A DNA stretch of 15,493 nucleotides from CBDTYW01 sp965364735 (GTDB taxonomy: Bacteria; Actinomycetota; Nitriliruptoria; Nitriliruptorales; Nitriliruptoraceae). Made by a program: the position numbers and the translations under genes. Under the pieces are notes generated by a model that worked only from the letters and a program-made list of their open reading frames with translations, was not told where the DNA came from and searched no databases. This document shows positions 1 to 7,414 of the stretch, piece after piece. The stretch's first letter is position 1, and every line of letters begins with the position of its first letter. The stretch lies in assembly GCA_965364735.1 (NCBI GenBank), contig CBDTYW010000065.1, positions 1-15,493 of the forward strand, read 5' to 3'.

Positions 1-759
1 GTCGACGACTGCCGGCGGTGCCGGGACGACGAGCTCGGCCGGGGCGTCAGCGGCCGGTGCGGGCGCGAGCACGACGGCGATGACGAGCGCCGCCTGGAGC
101 GCGACGACGGTGCTGAGCCCTGCCTCGGCTCCTGGAGCGATCCGCGCGACACGCTGGCGGGTCCAGCCGCGCAGCGCGATCAGCCCGACCAGCACGGCGG
201 CGTAAGAGGTGCGCAGGCGTGCGCGGGCGCGCGAGAGCATGACGCGGGTGGAACCCTCGGTCAGCCCGATCTCGGCGGCGATCTCCGGGATCGGCAGCTC
301 GTGTGCGTCGCGGAGCCACAGGGCCCGTGCGTCGCGATCCCCCAGGTCGGCCAGGTGGCTGTGCAGCTCGCGGGCGTCGTCGAAGGCCACGACGGCTTCG
401 GCCGGCGTGAGCGCATCGTCGACGAGGTCGGTCGGGAAGTCGTCGACGTCCGCGGCGTGCGTCCGCTGGTTCCGGCGGATCTGGTCGATCGAGGCGTTGG
501 CGGCGATCTGCTTCAGCCACGGTCCGAGCGCATCAGGGTCGGAGATCGTCGCGATCCGCGACATCGCCTTCAGGAAGGTCTCCTGGACCGCGTCCTCAAC
601 GTCGTGCGAGCTGCTCAGCCGACGGCGACAGACCGCCCGGACGGACGAGACGTGACGGTCCCAGATGAGCCCTGCGACCTCGGTCTCGCCGGAGATCAGG
701 CGCGCAACGAGGTCACGGTCCTCGGACGCGCTGCGGGGTGGCTCGAGGAGGGCGGTCAC
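1..759 (-). CDS. ECF-like RNA polymerase sigma factor with C-terminal membrane segment (3' end outside window)
   Basis: The reverse strand is open from a GTG at 759 to the window edge (253 codons, no stop), so the C-terminus is missing. Sigma region 2 is visible at about residues 15-99: the conserved SSHDVEDAVQETFLKAM stretch (residues 50-66) and a promoter-recognition helix around NASIDQIRRNQR (88-99). Region 4 follows at about 136-183, with a helix-turn-helix reading IPEIAAEIGLTEGSTRVMLS and then the usual Arg-rich helix. These are the parts that bind core polymerase and the -10 and -35 elements. Unlike a plain ECF sigma, which usually ends soon after region 4, this one continues through a hydrophobic stretch at about 214-233 into an Ala/Pro-rich tail, which would tether it to the membrane. 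The GTG overlaps the stop of the upstream small gene (GTGA), which fixes the start and implies translational coupling. The regulon is unknown. The sigma call is firm; the membrane tether is inference. Confidence 0.88.
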   Translation of the reverse strand, partial: MTALLEPPRSASEDRDLVARLISGETEVAGLIWDRHVSSVRAVCRRRLSSSHDVEDAVQETFLKAMSRIATISDPDALGPWLKQIAANASIDQIRRNQRTHAADVDDFPTDLVDDALTPAEAVVAFDDARELHSHLADLGDRDARALWLRDAHELPIPEIAAEIGLTEGSTRVMLSRARARLRTSYAAVLVGLIALRGWTRQRVARIAPGAEAGLSTVVALQAALVIAVVLAPAPAADAPAELVVPAPPAVVD

Positions 760-977
760 TGGTTCGCGGAGTCGTCGAGGTAGATGCACCGCTGCTCACG
801 GACCCGTGGGACCAGGTACGCGTACGCCCCGAGGGCCGCGGGCTCGCCGACGTTGGTCCGCACACACGCGCCCTTCGGTCCTGCCTGGACCGCGTCGTTC
901 CCGGATCCAACCGGGCTCACAGCGGCGATCTGCGAGAGTGCAGCGACAGCTGCGATGGCGATGTAGCGACGGGTCAC
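756..977 (-). CDS. Small secreted protein with two cysteines, coupled to the sigma factor
   Basis: This encodes a 73-residue protein starting at a GTG at 977, with an AAGG ribosome site about 8 bases upstream. It opens with TRRY and a hydrophobic run (residues about 5-22) that looks like an export signal. The mature part is about 45-50 residues and contains exactly two cysteines (C38 and C64), which could form one disulfide outside the membrane. I recognise no family. Its TGA overlaps the GTG of the sigma factor by four bases, so the two are made together. Sigma factors are more often followed by an anti-sigma gene; here the partner comes first and is secreted. It could be a sensor or ligand for the membrane-tailed sigma, or simply an exported target gene. 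Reality as a gene is supported by the overlap, the ribosome site and the signal sequence; the role is unknown. Confidence 0.68.
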   Translation of the reverse strand: MTRRYIAIAAVAALSQIAAVSPVGSGNDAVQAGPKGACVRTNVGEPAALGAYAYLVPRVREQRCIYLDDSANQ

Positions 978-1201
978 GGGACGACCTTCGGGGCAGCGGG
1001 TCGGCGGGATGCCTGAGATGACACCATGTCCAACGACCGTTGACACGTTCGGGTCGCGTCGGTGTTCGCTGAACGCACTAGTGGAGCGTGGCCCGAACGG
1101 ACCAGTCCGACGGTGCCACAGCCTGTCAACCACCCCATCAGGGGCCGAGCGCCCGAGGTCCCACGCCCTAGGCTCCACGATCGGAGCACCGGGAGGGTGA
1201 C
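978..1201. promoter_or_regulatory. Divergent intergenic region upstream of the ligase operon and the sigma operon
   Basis: This is a 224-bp gap between divergent genes. On the plus strand, TAGGCT at 1169-1174 fits an actinobacterial TANNNT -10 element and would start transcription near 1181. GGGAGG at 1191-1196 lies five bases before the GTG of the ligase gene and is the best ribosome site in the window. A TTGACA at 1039-1044 has no convincing -10 at the right spacing. I see no clear promoter for the minus-strand small protein and sigma pair, which may be read by an alternative sigma factor, possibly its own. Confidence 0.45.
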
Positions 1202-2671
1202 GTGGGCGAGGATGTCGGGCAGGTCAAGTTCACGCGGGAGGACCGCATGGACTACCGCGACAAGGTCAAGGCCTGCCTCGCGGTCATGCGACGCATGCTC
1301 GACGAAGGCCAGTTCGAGGTCAACCGCAAGCTCATCGGCGTCGAGGTCGAGTTCTACGTCGCCGATGGTGACGGGGCCCCGAAGAGCATCAACGCAGAGC
1401 TGCTCGCCGCGATCGAGTCCGAGGAGTTCCAGACCGAGCTCGCCCAGTTCAACATCGAGTTCAACCTCGCCCCGCACAAGCTCGTGGGGACCGTCTTCCG
1501 CGAGATCGAGGAAGAGCTCGAGACGTCCTACGAGTTCGCCTGCCGACGTGCCGAGGACTTCGACGCGCACGTGCTGATGATCGGCATTCTGCCGACGCTG
1601 AAGGACTTCCACCTCACCATCGGGAACATCAGCGCGAACCCGCGCTACATGCTCCTGAACGAGCAGATCCTCGATGCGCGCGGCGAGGACTTCGCCATCG
1701 AGATCGAGGGCGCGGAGACCCTCGGCACCAAGATGGGCTCCATCCTCATGGAGGCCGCTGCGACCTCCGTCCAGCTGCACCTCCAGGTCTCCCCCGACGG
1801 GTTCGCGGACACCTGGAACGCAGCCCAGGCCATCGCCGCCCCGCAGATCGCCATCGGTGCGAACTCGCCGTTCCTGCTCGGCAAGGAGCTCTGGCGCGAG
1901 ACCCGGATCGCGCTCTTCGAGCAGTCGATCGACACACGGACCGAGGAGCTCGCGGCTCAGGGGGTCCGTCCACGCGTCTGGTTCGGTGAGCGCTGGATCG
2001 ACGGGCCGATGGACCTCTTCGACGAGAACGTCCGGTACTTCCCGTCGCTGCTCCCCCTTCTGGACGAGGAGGATCCTGCCGCCATGCTCGAGGCTGGCGA
2101 GGTCCCACATCTGCGCGAGATGAACCTGCACAACGGCACCGTCTACCGCTGGAACCGACCCGTCTACGGCATCGCTCGCGGCAAGCCGCACCTGCGGGTC
2201 GAGAACCGGGTGCTGCCGGCCGGGCCGACGATGGTCGACACCGTCGCGAACGCGGCCTTCTACTACGGCCTCGTCCGGGCGCTCGTCGAGATGGAGCGGC
2301 CGATCACGACCCAGATGTCGTTCCAGGCAGCGGAGGAGAACTTCTTCGCCGCCGCGAAGAAGGGCGTCGACTCGGAGCTGTTCTGGCCCGGCGTCGGCAC
2401 GGTCCCCGCCAGCGAGCTGATCCTGCGCACGCTGCTGCCGCTGGCCCACATCGGCCTCGACGCATGGAAGGTCGACCGCCGCGACCGCGACCACTACCTC
2501 GGCATCATCGAGCAGCGCTGCCTCAAGCGCACGACCGGTGCGTCATGGCAGCGCGACACCTTCGAGCGCATCAGCCGTGGCGGGATGGAGCGCGACGCCG
2601 CCCTCGTCGAGATGACCCGCCGTTACATGGCGAACATGCGGACCAACGAGCCCGTCCACACCTGGGACTGA
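1202..2671 (+). CDS. GCS2-family carboxylate-amine ligase (glutamate-cysteine ligase-like)
   Basis: This is a 489-residue protein of the glutamate-cysteine ligase type 2 superfamily, ATP-dependent enzymes that join a carboxylate (usually the gamma-carboxyl of glutamate) to an amine. Visible family landmarks are GVEVEFYV (46-53), with the glutamates expected to bind metal-ATP; NIEFNLAPH (84-92); SVQLHLQV (189-196); GANSPFLLG (219-227); NGTVYRWNRP (311-320); and HLRVENRVLPAGPT (330-343). The GTG at 1202 is chosen because GGGAGG sits five bases upstream; an internal ATG at residue 16 lacks such a site. The stop is two bases before the aspartoacylase-like gene, so the two form one operon. A mycothiol user would not need glutathione, and no ergothioneine (egt) genes are nearby, so the substrate is probably neither standard Glu+Cys for glutathione nor an EgtA step. 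Family membership is seen; the substrate is unknown. Confidence 0.88.
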   Translation: MGEDVGQVKFTREDRMDYRDKVKACLAVMRRMLDEGQFEVNRKLIGVEVEFYVADGDGAPKSINAELLAAIESEEFQTELAQFNIEFNLAPHKLVGTVFREIEEELETSYEFACRRAEDFDAHVLMIGILPTLKDFHLTIGNISANPRYMLLNEQILDARGEDFAIEIEGAETLGTKMGSILMEAAATSVQLHLQVSPDGFADTWNAAQAIAAPQIAIGANSPFLLGKELWRETRIALFEQSIDTRTEELAAQGVRPRVWFGERWIDGPMDLFDENVRYFPSLLPLLDEEDPAAMLEAGEVPHLREMNLHNGTVYRWNRPVYGIARGKPHLRVENRVLPAGPTMVDTVANAAFYYGLVRALVEMERPITTQMSFQAAEENFFAAAKKGVDSELFWPGVGTVPASELILRTLLPLAHIGLDAWKVDRRDRDHYLGIIEQRCLKRTTGASWQRDTFERISRGGMERDAALVEMTRRYMANMRTNEPVHTWD

Positions 2672-2673
2672 AC

Positions 2674-3750
2674 ATGACCGTGCCCGACCTCTATCGCCGG
2701 TTCCCGGACGGGCTTCCTGACGAGCTCCTCGACCTCGACGACGTGTCGCTGCTGCGCGCGCTTGAGCAGCCGACGCTGATCCGCGTGCCGGGCACCGGGG
2801 AGCAGCGGGCCCGCGGCATCGCGACGCTGCTGCACGGCGACGAGTCGACCGGCTACCACGCCACGATGCGGGTCCTGCGGCGACGCCGCCAGTACCCGTT
2901 CGACCTCTGGGTGCTGTTCGGCAACGTGCCCGCGGCGCTCGCCGACCAGGGCTGGGCCCACCGATTCCTCGACCATCAGGAGGACTTCAACCGTGTGTGG
3001 GACCTCGGGGACCCCTCCACGGCCATGCGTCGGTGCGCCGACGGGATCCTCGAGGAGCTGCGGGACGCGGACCTCGAAGCGATCGTGGACGTCCACAACA
3101 ACACCGGCGACAACCCGTTCTACGCCATCGTGACGAGCCTCGACGACCGCACGATGAACCTCGCGACCCTGTTCACCACGACGGTGCTGAAGTGGGATCT
3201 GACGGCGAACACGCTGATGGAGGCGATCATGACCCATCGCTGCGCGGCGATCGCCGTCGAGTGCGGGCTGCCCGGTCAGCCGGAGTCCCTCGCGTTCGCC
3301 GTCGACGCGCTGCGTCGGTTCCTCGGCGCCGGGGTCCTGCGCCACGACGTGCTGAAGCGCGACTACGACCTGCTCGGCAACCTCCGCCGGGTCATCGTGA
3401 AGCCCGAGGTCGCCCTGGGGTTCGGTGGCGTCCTGACCAACGACCTGGACTTCGTCGTCGCCGAGGACGCCGACGTCCACAACTTCGCGCGCATCGAGGC
3501 TGGCCACGTGCTGGGCCACGTCCAGGAGGGCGCGTCGCTGCCCGTGGTGGCGTTGGAGTCGGACGGGACCGACACGGCCGAGTCGCTCTTCGCGATCGAT
3601 GAGCACGCGAACCTCGTCACCCGTGGCGAGATCGTCCCGGTGATGATGACGCGGACCGTCGAGGCCGCCCGCAAGGACGTGCTGTTCTACGTCGCCGACG
3701 AGCTCACGCCGGATGCGGCAGGCATCGCCACGCTCGCGCAGCTGCCCTGA
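2674..3750 (+). CDS. Aspartoacylase / succinylglutamate desuccinylase-family zinc hydrolase
   Basis: This is a 358-residue M14-type metallohydrolase that would remove an acyl group from an amino-acid-like substrate. The catalytic set of aspartoacylases can be read off: zinc ligands H54 and E57 in LLHGDES; the third zinc ligand H141 in DVHNNTGDN, matching the DLHNTT motif of aspartoacylase; and the catalytic glutamate E196 in AVECGLPGQPES, matching the EVGPQPQG region. A GN-P motif (LFGNVPAA, 82-89) and a DFNRVWDL stretch (104-111) resemble the substrate-binding segment of aspartoacylase. The ATG at 2674 lies two bases after the stop of the ligase gene; there is no strong ribosome site, so translation is probably coupled. 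The pairing suggests that one enzyme makes and the other cleaves a related amide, or that they act in sequence. The protein is cytoplasmic, with no signal or membrane segment. The fold and active site are clear; the substrate is not. Confidence 0.88.
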   Translation: MTVPDLYRRFPDGLPDELLDLDDVSLLRALEQPTLIRVPGTGEQRARGIATLLHGDESTGYHATMRVLRRRRQYPFDLWVLFGNVPAALADQGWAHRFLDHQEDFNRVWDLGDPSTAMRRCADGILEELRDADLEAIVDVHNNTGDNPFYAIVTSLDDRTMNLATLFTTTVLKWDLTANTLMEAIMTHRCAAIAVECGLPGQPESLAFAVDALRRFLGAGVLRHDVLKRDYDLLGNLRRVIVKPEVALGFGGVLTNDLDFVVAEDADVHNFARIEAGHVLGHVQEGASLPVVALESDGTDTAESLFAIDEHANLVTRGEIVPVMMTRTVEAARKDVLFYVADELTPDAAGIATLAQLP

Positions 3751-3765
3751 AGGTTCCGGCCTCGG

Positions 3766-4395
3766 TCACCCCGCGATGACGCCGTTGCCGCCCAGGAACG
3801 TCCCCATGATCGCCGGGAGCATCGCGATCCGTGCACGGTGACCGGCCTCGGGGTCCACCATGGCGAGGTCGGACAGGCCGGTCGCGGTGGCGATCACGAT
3901 CGCGGCGAGGTCCGCGACCGGCACCGTCGGCGTGGTCCCCGCGAGATCGGTGAGGGTGGCGATGACCCCCTCGACCTTGGTGAGCATGTCGCGCTGAGAG
4001 GTGGCGAGGCGGGCTCGCGCATCGGCGTCGCGTGCCGCGAGCCCACGGGCCTCCTGCGTGATCAGCGACGTCTCGTCGCGGGGCGCCAGCCCGTCACGAA
4101 GGCTGTCACTGATCCGCGAGATCATCATCGGTAGATCATCTGCCGTCTCCTTGATCACCTCGGCAAGCACGCTCAGCCACGCCGCGTCGATCTCCTCGAC
4201 CACCGCGATGAACAGGTCGATCTTGCCGTCGAAGTTCGAGTAGATCGCGCCCTTGGTGACCCCGGCCTCGGCAGCGACGTCGTCGAGCGAGGTGCCGACG
4301 TATCCGTCGCGACCGAACGCGTCAGTGGCCGCCACAAGCAGGGCCGCGCGCGTGGCCGCACGCCGCTCCTGCTGGGTCCGCCGAGGTGTCGGCAT
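3766..4395 (-). CDS. TetR/AcrR-family transcriptional regulator
   Basis: This is a 209-residue dimeric repressor type. The N-terminal DNA-binding domain is typical: TRAALLVAATDAFGRDGYVG followed by the helix-turn-helix (about 36-55, TSLDDVAAEAGVTKGAIYSN) and the FDGKIDLF segment. The C-terminal ligand-binding half (about 65-209) is variable, so the inducer cannot be predicted. The ATG at 4395 is preferred because GGGGAG lies about seven bases upstream; a GTG six codons earlier lacks a site. It faces away from the membrane-anchored gene at 4478, and two palindromes in the gap make autoregulation and control of that gene likely. It ends 15 bases from the convergent hydrolase gene with no obvious terminator between them. 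Confidence 0.92.
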   Translation of the reverse strand: MPTPRRTQQERRAATRAALLVAATDAFGRDGYVGTSLDDVAAEAGVTKGAIYSNFDGKIDLFIAVVEEIDAAWLSVLAEVIKETADDLPMMISRISDSLRDGLAPRDETSLITQEARGLAARDADARARLATSQRDMLTKVEGVIATLTDLAGTTPTVPVADLAAIVIATATGLSDLAMVDPEAGHRARIAMLPAIMGTFLGGNGVIAG

Positions 4396-4441
4396 GTCGC
4401 GCTCCCCGCACACCCACGTGCGCCAAGTTGATCACGCGCTC

Positions 4442-4480
4442 AGCCTAACATACCGTCAGTATGAATATACCGACGGTATG
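4442..4480. promoter_or_regulatory. Tandem 13-bp palindromic operators over divergent promoters
   Basis: Two copies of the palindrome ATACCG-w-CrGTAT lie at 4450-4462 (ATACCGTCAGTAT, one mismatch in the arms) and 4467-4479 (ATACCGACGGTAT, perfect). Their centres are 17 bp apart. The outer arms CATACCGTC and GACGGTATG also form one larger perfect inverted repeat. On the minus strand TAGGCT (4447-4442) is a good -10 for the TetR gene, and the operators cover the region just upstream of it. On the plus strand the second copy runs into the ATG at 4478, and a TATGAA at 4460-4465 is a possible -10 for a leaderless transcript. Size, symmetry and position fit TetR-family operators bound by a pair of dimers. 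The assignment to the adjacent TetR is inference. Confidence 0.78.
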
Positions 4481-5587
4481 AAAGTTCCTTCCGTGGCCTC
4501 CCCCTCCATGACCCCGGCACACGTCGCGTCCCGCCTGCACGGGCTCGACCGTCGTCTGCTCCCCACCACGCTGCGCCTGCGCGCGGTGGCGATCATCACG
4601 CTGGTGCTGGCGCTCACGGTCGGCTCGACCAACCTGTTCTTCGTCCTGCGCGGCGGCGAGGGCACCGCCGTGGCCATCGACGATGTCCTCGCGGACTTCC
4701 GCTCCGAATCCGCCGCTGCACCGGTGCGCGATCTGGGCGCCGTCATGCCGGCCGCGGCACCCGAGGTTGCCGGAGCCACCGAGGAGCCGGCCCTCGGCGA
4801 GGCGGCCCCGGCTGCCCCCGTTGACACGAGCGCTCCGGTCGCGGAGCCGACCGTTGCCGAGCCGGCTGCCACCACCCAGCCCGACCCGTCCGAGCAGCCT
4901 GCTGCTCCCGCCGCTCCGGCACCTGCGGAGACCGTTGCCCCGTCACCCACCGCTGAGCCGGCACCGGCCGCACCGACCTTGACCTTCCCGGACACCGGGG
5001 TCTACACGTTCGACACGACCGGCGGCGAAGCCATCTCCACCCCCGGCGGCGCGCGCAGCTACCCGGAGGAGACCTACGGGATCGTCCGCAAGGCCCCCGG
5101 CTGCGGCTGGACCCTGGAGCTTCGCCTCCTCGAACAGCACCGCGAGGAGACGACGTTCTGCCTCGAAGGCCCCCGTGTCGGGGTGACGCAGTACGAGACC
5201 GACGTCGAGTTCTACGGCGCCGCCGAGCACCAGATCTTCGTCTGCGACAACGACAACCACGGCGACCTGACGCAGGCACCGGGCGACGTCACCCAGGGCG
5301 GCTGCCAAGGCGACGAGGTCACGACGTCCGGGACCGCGACCTACGTCCGCCGCGAGATGATGACCGTCGGTGGCGTCCAGGTCGAGACCATGATGTACCG
5401 GTTCGAGACCAAGATCGAGGGCCGCGTGCAAGGCACGGCGAGCCAGAACGTCTGGGTCGACACGACCCGCGGCTTCCCGGTCCGCATCGAGCGGAAGTCG
5501 ACCTCGAGGACCAGCTCCTTCGGCGCAGGCGTCACCTACACCGAGGACGCGACCTTCGCCGTCCGCTCCCTGACGCCCGCAGGCTGA
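4478..5587 (+). CDS. Membrane-anchored protein of unknown family with Ala/Pro linker
   Basis: This is a 369-residue protein in three parts. A short basic N-terminus leads into one transmembrane helix (about 34-57). An Ala/Pro/Glu/Thr-rich linker follows (about 80-167) that could cross the cell wall layer. The outer domain (168-369) starts at LTFPDTGVYTFDT, is rich in beta strands by eye, and contains four cysteines (C209, C228, C256, C276) that could pair as disulfides outside the cell. I do not recognise the domain. The repeated alternation of polar and hydrophobic residues near RREMMTVGGVQVETMMYRFE suggests a beta-sheet fold. The ATG at 4478 overlaps the operator and has no leader or ribosome site, so a leaderless message is likely; an ATG at 4508 also lacks a site. 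Control by the divergent TetR is expected. It ends 10 bases from the convergent Mca-like gene. Confidence 0.72.
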   Translation: MKVPSVASPSMTPAHVASRLHGLDRRLLPTTLRLRAVAIITLVLALTVGSTNLFFVLRGGEGTAVAIDDVLADFRSESAAAPVRDLGAVMPAAAPEVAGATEEPALGEAAPAAPVDTSAPVAEPTVAEPAATTQPDPSEQPAAPAAPAPAETVAPSPTAEPAPAAPTLTFPDTGVYTFDTTGGEAISTPGGARSYPEETYGIVRKAPGCGWTLELRLLEQHREETTFCLEGPRVGVTQYETDVEFYGAAEHQIFVCDNDNHGDLTQAPGDVTQGGCQGDEVTTSGTATYVRREMMTVGGVQVETMMYRFETKIEGRVQGTASQNVWVDTTRGFPVRIERKSTSRTSSFGAGVTYTEDATFAVRSLTPAG

Positions 5588-5597
5588 CCAGCCCGGA

Positions 5598-6533
5598 TCA
5601 GTCGAGGTCGATGCCGACGAAGAGGTCATCGGCTGGCGCGTCGGTGACGGGAAGACCTGCCTCGACCGCGAAGCACTCGAACGGGAAGACCGACGCCTCG
5701 ATCTGGCGCGACAGCGCGAACCACCGGCCGTCCGGATCGATCTGGGTGACGTGTGCCAGGAGGGCCTCGTCGCGGCGGCGGAACCACTCCCCGACGTCGA
5801 GCCGGATGTCGAGCGCTGCCGGCGGACGACGGTGGACGAGCCAGTCGGCGTAGTGCGAGGTCAGCCCGGCGGCGACGTGGGCGGCGTGCATCGCGAGCAG
5901 CTTCTGTCGCGTGAAGACGTTGGAGCTGACGGTGCGCGGGACAGCCCAGTCATCGGCGGCCAGCTCGATCGCGCGCATCGACACCTGGTGGCAGCGGATG
6001 TGGTCGGGGTGCGGGTATCCGCCGTCCGGCGGGTAGGTCACGACCACGTGGGGACGCTCCCGGCGGATGATGTCGGCGATCTCGGCCGCGACGTCGTCGA
6101 TCGGGACGTTCCAGAAGGCCTCGTCCGGGACGTTGCTCTTGTCCTCGTGCCAGCCGGAGTCCGGGTAGCCGAGCTGGAACGTCCGGCTGTAGCCGAGGAT
6201 CGTGACGGCCGTCAGCAGCTCCTGCTCGCGCACGGCGACCATGTCGGCCTGCTCCACCGGGTCGCAGCCGGGGTTCAGGACCTCGCCTGCCGCGCCGTCG
6301 GTCAACGTCACCAGCACGACGGCAGCGCCCTCGTCAGCCAGCCGCGCCGTCGTGCCCGCGCCCTTGGAGGACTCGTCGTCCGGGTGTGCGTGGACGACGA
6401 GCACCCGCCGCGCCGCGGTGCCGGGCTCCGGGGCGTCGGCGGCCTCGTGGAACGCGACCTCATGGCCCGTCGGCCGTGTGCCGGTCCAGACGGGGCGGTT
6501 GGCGAGCGGGGCGCGGTCGACGATGGCGCTCAC
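5598..6533 (-). CDS. mca: Mycothiol S-conjugate amidase-like LmbE/PIG-L hydrolase
   Basis: This is a 311-residue zinc-dependent amidase of the MshB/Mca family. It has the signature HAHPDDE (48-54), where H50 and D53 should bind zinc and D52 act as base, and the second motif PHPDH (174-178), whose last His should be the third zinc ligand. The HAHPDDESSKGA stretch, the NPG after it, YPDSGW (123-128) and a C-terminal DDLFVGI are closer to Mca, which cleaves mycothiol conjugates in detoxification, than to the biosynthetic MshB. An extra N-terminal segment of about 40 residues precedes the core; no better start lies inside it. The GTG at 6533 overlaps the stop of the CinA-like gene by four bases (GTGA), so the two are co-translated. 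The family is certain. Mca rather than another LmbE subgroup is likely, and other N-acyl-sugar or amide substrates remain possible. Confidence 0.8.
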   Translation of the reverse strand: MSAIVDRAPLANRPVWTGTRPTGHEVAFHEAADAPEPGTAARRVLVVHAHPDDESSKGAGTTARLADEGAAVVLVTLTDGAAGEVLNPGCDPVEQADMVAVREQELLTAVTILGYSRTFQLGYPDSGWHEDKSNVPDEAFWNVPIDDVAAEIADIIRRERPHVVVTYPPDGGYPHPDHIRCHQVSMRAIELAADDWAVPRTVSSNVFTRQKLLAMHAAHVAAGLTSHYADWLVHRRPPAALDIRLDVGEWFRRRDEALLAHVTQIDPDGRWFALSRQIEASVFPFECFAVEAGLPVTDAPADDLFVGIDLD

Positions 6534-7414
6534 GACGTCTCCTCTTCCGGCTGGGACCGCCGGTTCTGCGCCTCGACCTCAGCGCGGTCCTCCATGGCCT
6601 GGAAGCGCGCGGACCACGCAGCCTGAAGGCTCGCGCCTCCCGGCGTTGCGAGCAAGTCCGCGAGGTGCTGGGTCACGAACTCCGCGGCGCCGCGCGTCTG
6701 GCCATCAGGCCCGGACAACCGCACGAGCATCGGCGTGCCGGGGTACGAGCCGAGCTTCACGTCCGGGAACTTCACCATGAGGTCCACGAAGCAGAGGTTC
6801 AACGCGGATTCCGGCAGCGTGTGGGTGACCTCGAGGACCGTCGGCACCGGGTTGATCCCGGAGACCATCGGCACGATCGCGTTCGCGGTGATGGCCGCGA
6901 ACTGGGAGGGCACGCCGGGGAGCACGCAGATCGTGATGCCTCCGTCGGTGCAGCCGCCGTCGATGTCGATCTGCACGCCGGGAGCCCACGAACCGTCGGC
7001 GTCGATGAGCACCGCACCCTCGGGGATCCGCGCCATGCGCAGCATGTGCCACGCGAACTCGTCGGTGACGTCGATGCCGTGGGATCCGGTCCAGGTGAGC
7101 GCCATGCCGATCCGCTCCGAGAGCACCGGATGCTCCACCACGCCCCGCCCGAGCGAAGCGGCGACCGCCTCGAAGGTGAGGTCGTCGGGTGTCGAGCCGA
7201 TCCCGCCGGAGGTGACGATGAGCCGCGGCGTGCCGCGGGCGATCTCCTGCTGCAGCGCCTCGTCGATCTCCTCCAGCGTGTCGCCGATGGTGTGCACGCG
7301 GGTGAGCGGGACGCCGACCTCGCGCAGCTCGCCGGCGAGGTGACCCGAGTTCGTGTCGGCGACGTGGCCGCTCAGGATCTCTTCGCCGATGACGATCATC
7401 GAGGCGGTGAGCAT
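6530..7414 (-). CDS. CinA N-terminal-type molybdopterin-binding-fold protein
   Basis: This 294-residue protein matches the N-terminal half of CinA (COG1058). The first strand and loop read SMIVIGEEILSGHVADTNS (5-23), and the ligand loop reads TSGGIGSTPDDLT (68-80), as in the MoaB/MogA fold. In CinA this half carries pyrophosphatase activity on nucleotides such as ADP-ribose. The C-terminal amidase domain of full CinA (nicotinamide mononucleotide deamidase) is absent; residues 90-294 hold the rest of the COG1058 region plus a charged tail. The ATG at 7414 has GAGGG seven bases upstream; an ATG 12 codons earlier lacks a good site. TATCCT at 7457-7452 is a likely -10. It overlaps the Mca-like gene, so a joint role in nucleotide or conjugate clean-up is possible but unproven. 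Confidence 0.83.
   Translation of the reverse strand: MLTASMIVIGEEILSGHVADTNSGHLAGELREVGVPLTRVHTIGDTLEEIDEALQQEIARGTPRLIVTSGGIGSTPDDLTFEAVAASLGRGVVEHPVLSERIGMALTWTGSHGIDVTDEFAWHMLRMARIPEGAVLIDADGSWAPGVQIDIDGGCTDGGITICVLPGVPSQFAAITANAIVPMVSGINPVPTVLEVTHTLPESALNLCFVDLMVKFPDVKLGSYPGTPMLVRLSGPDGQTRGAAEFVTQHLADLLATPGGASLQAAWSARFQAMEDRAEVEAQNRRSQPEEETS

Noticed and set aside
1039..1070. TTGACA as a -35 element for the ligase operon
   Set aside because: No acceptable -10 lies 16-18 bases downstream, and the TAGGCT at 1169-1174 is better placed for the gene start.
1050..1075. LexA/SOS-type box near GTTCGCTGAAC
   Set aside because: The half-sites are in the wrong order and spacing for the GAACnnnnGTTC box of Gram-positive bacteria.
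974..2494. Long open frame (506 codons) on the minus strand across the ligase gene
   Set aside because: It is antisense to a gene with clear family motifs. Its composition (Asp, Leu, Val, Arg, Gly repeats) is the usual mirror of GC-rich codon bias and shows no domain.
2623..3606. Minus-strand open frame opposite the aspartoacylase-like gene
   Set aside because: It is antisense to a gene with a complete zinc site, has no family features, and its composition is that of a mirror frame.
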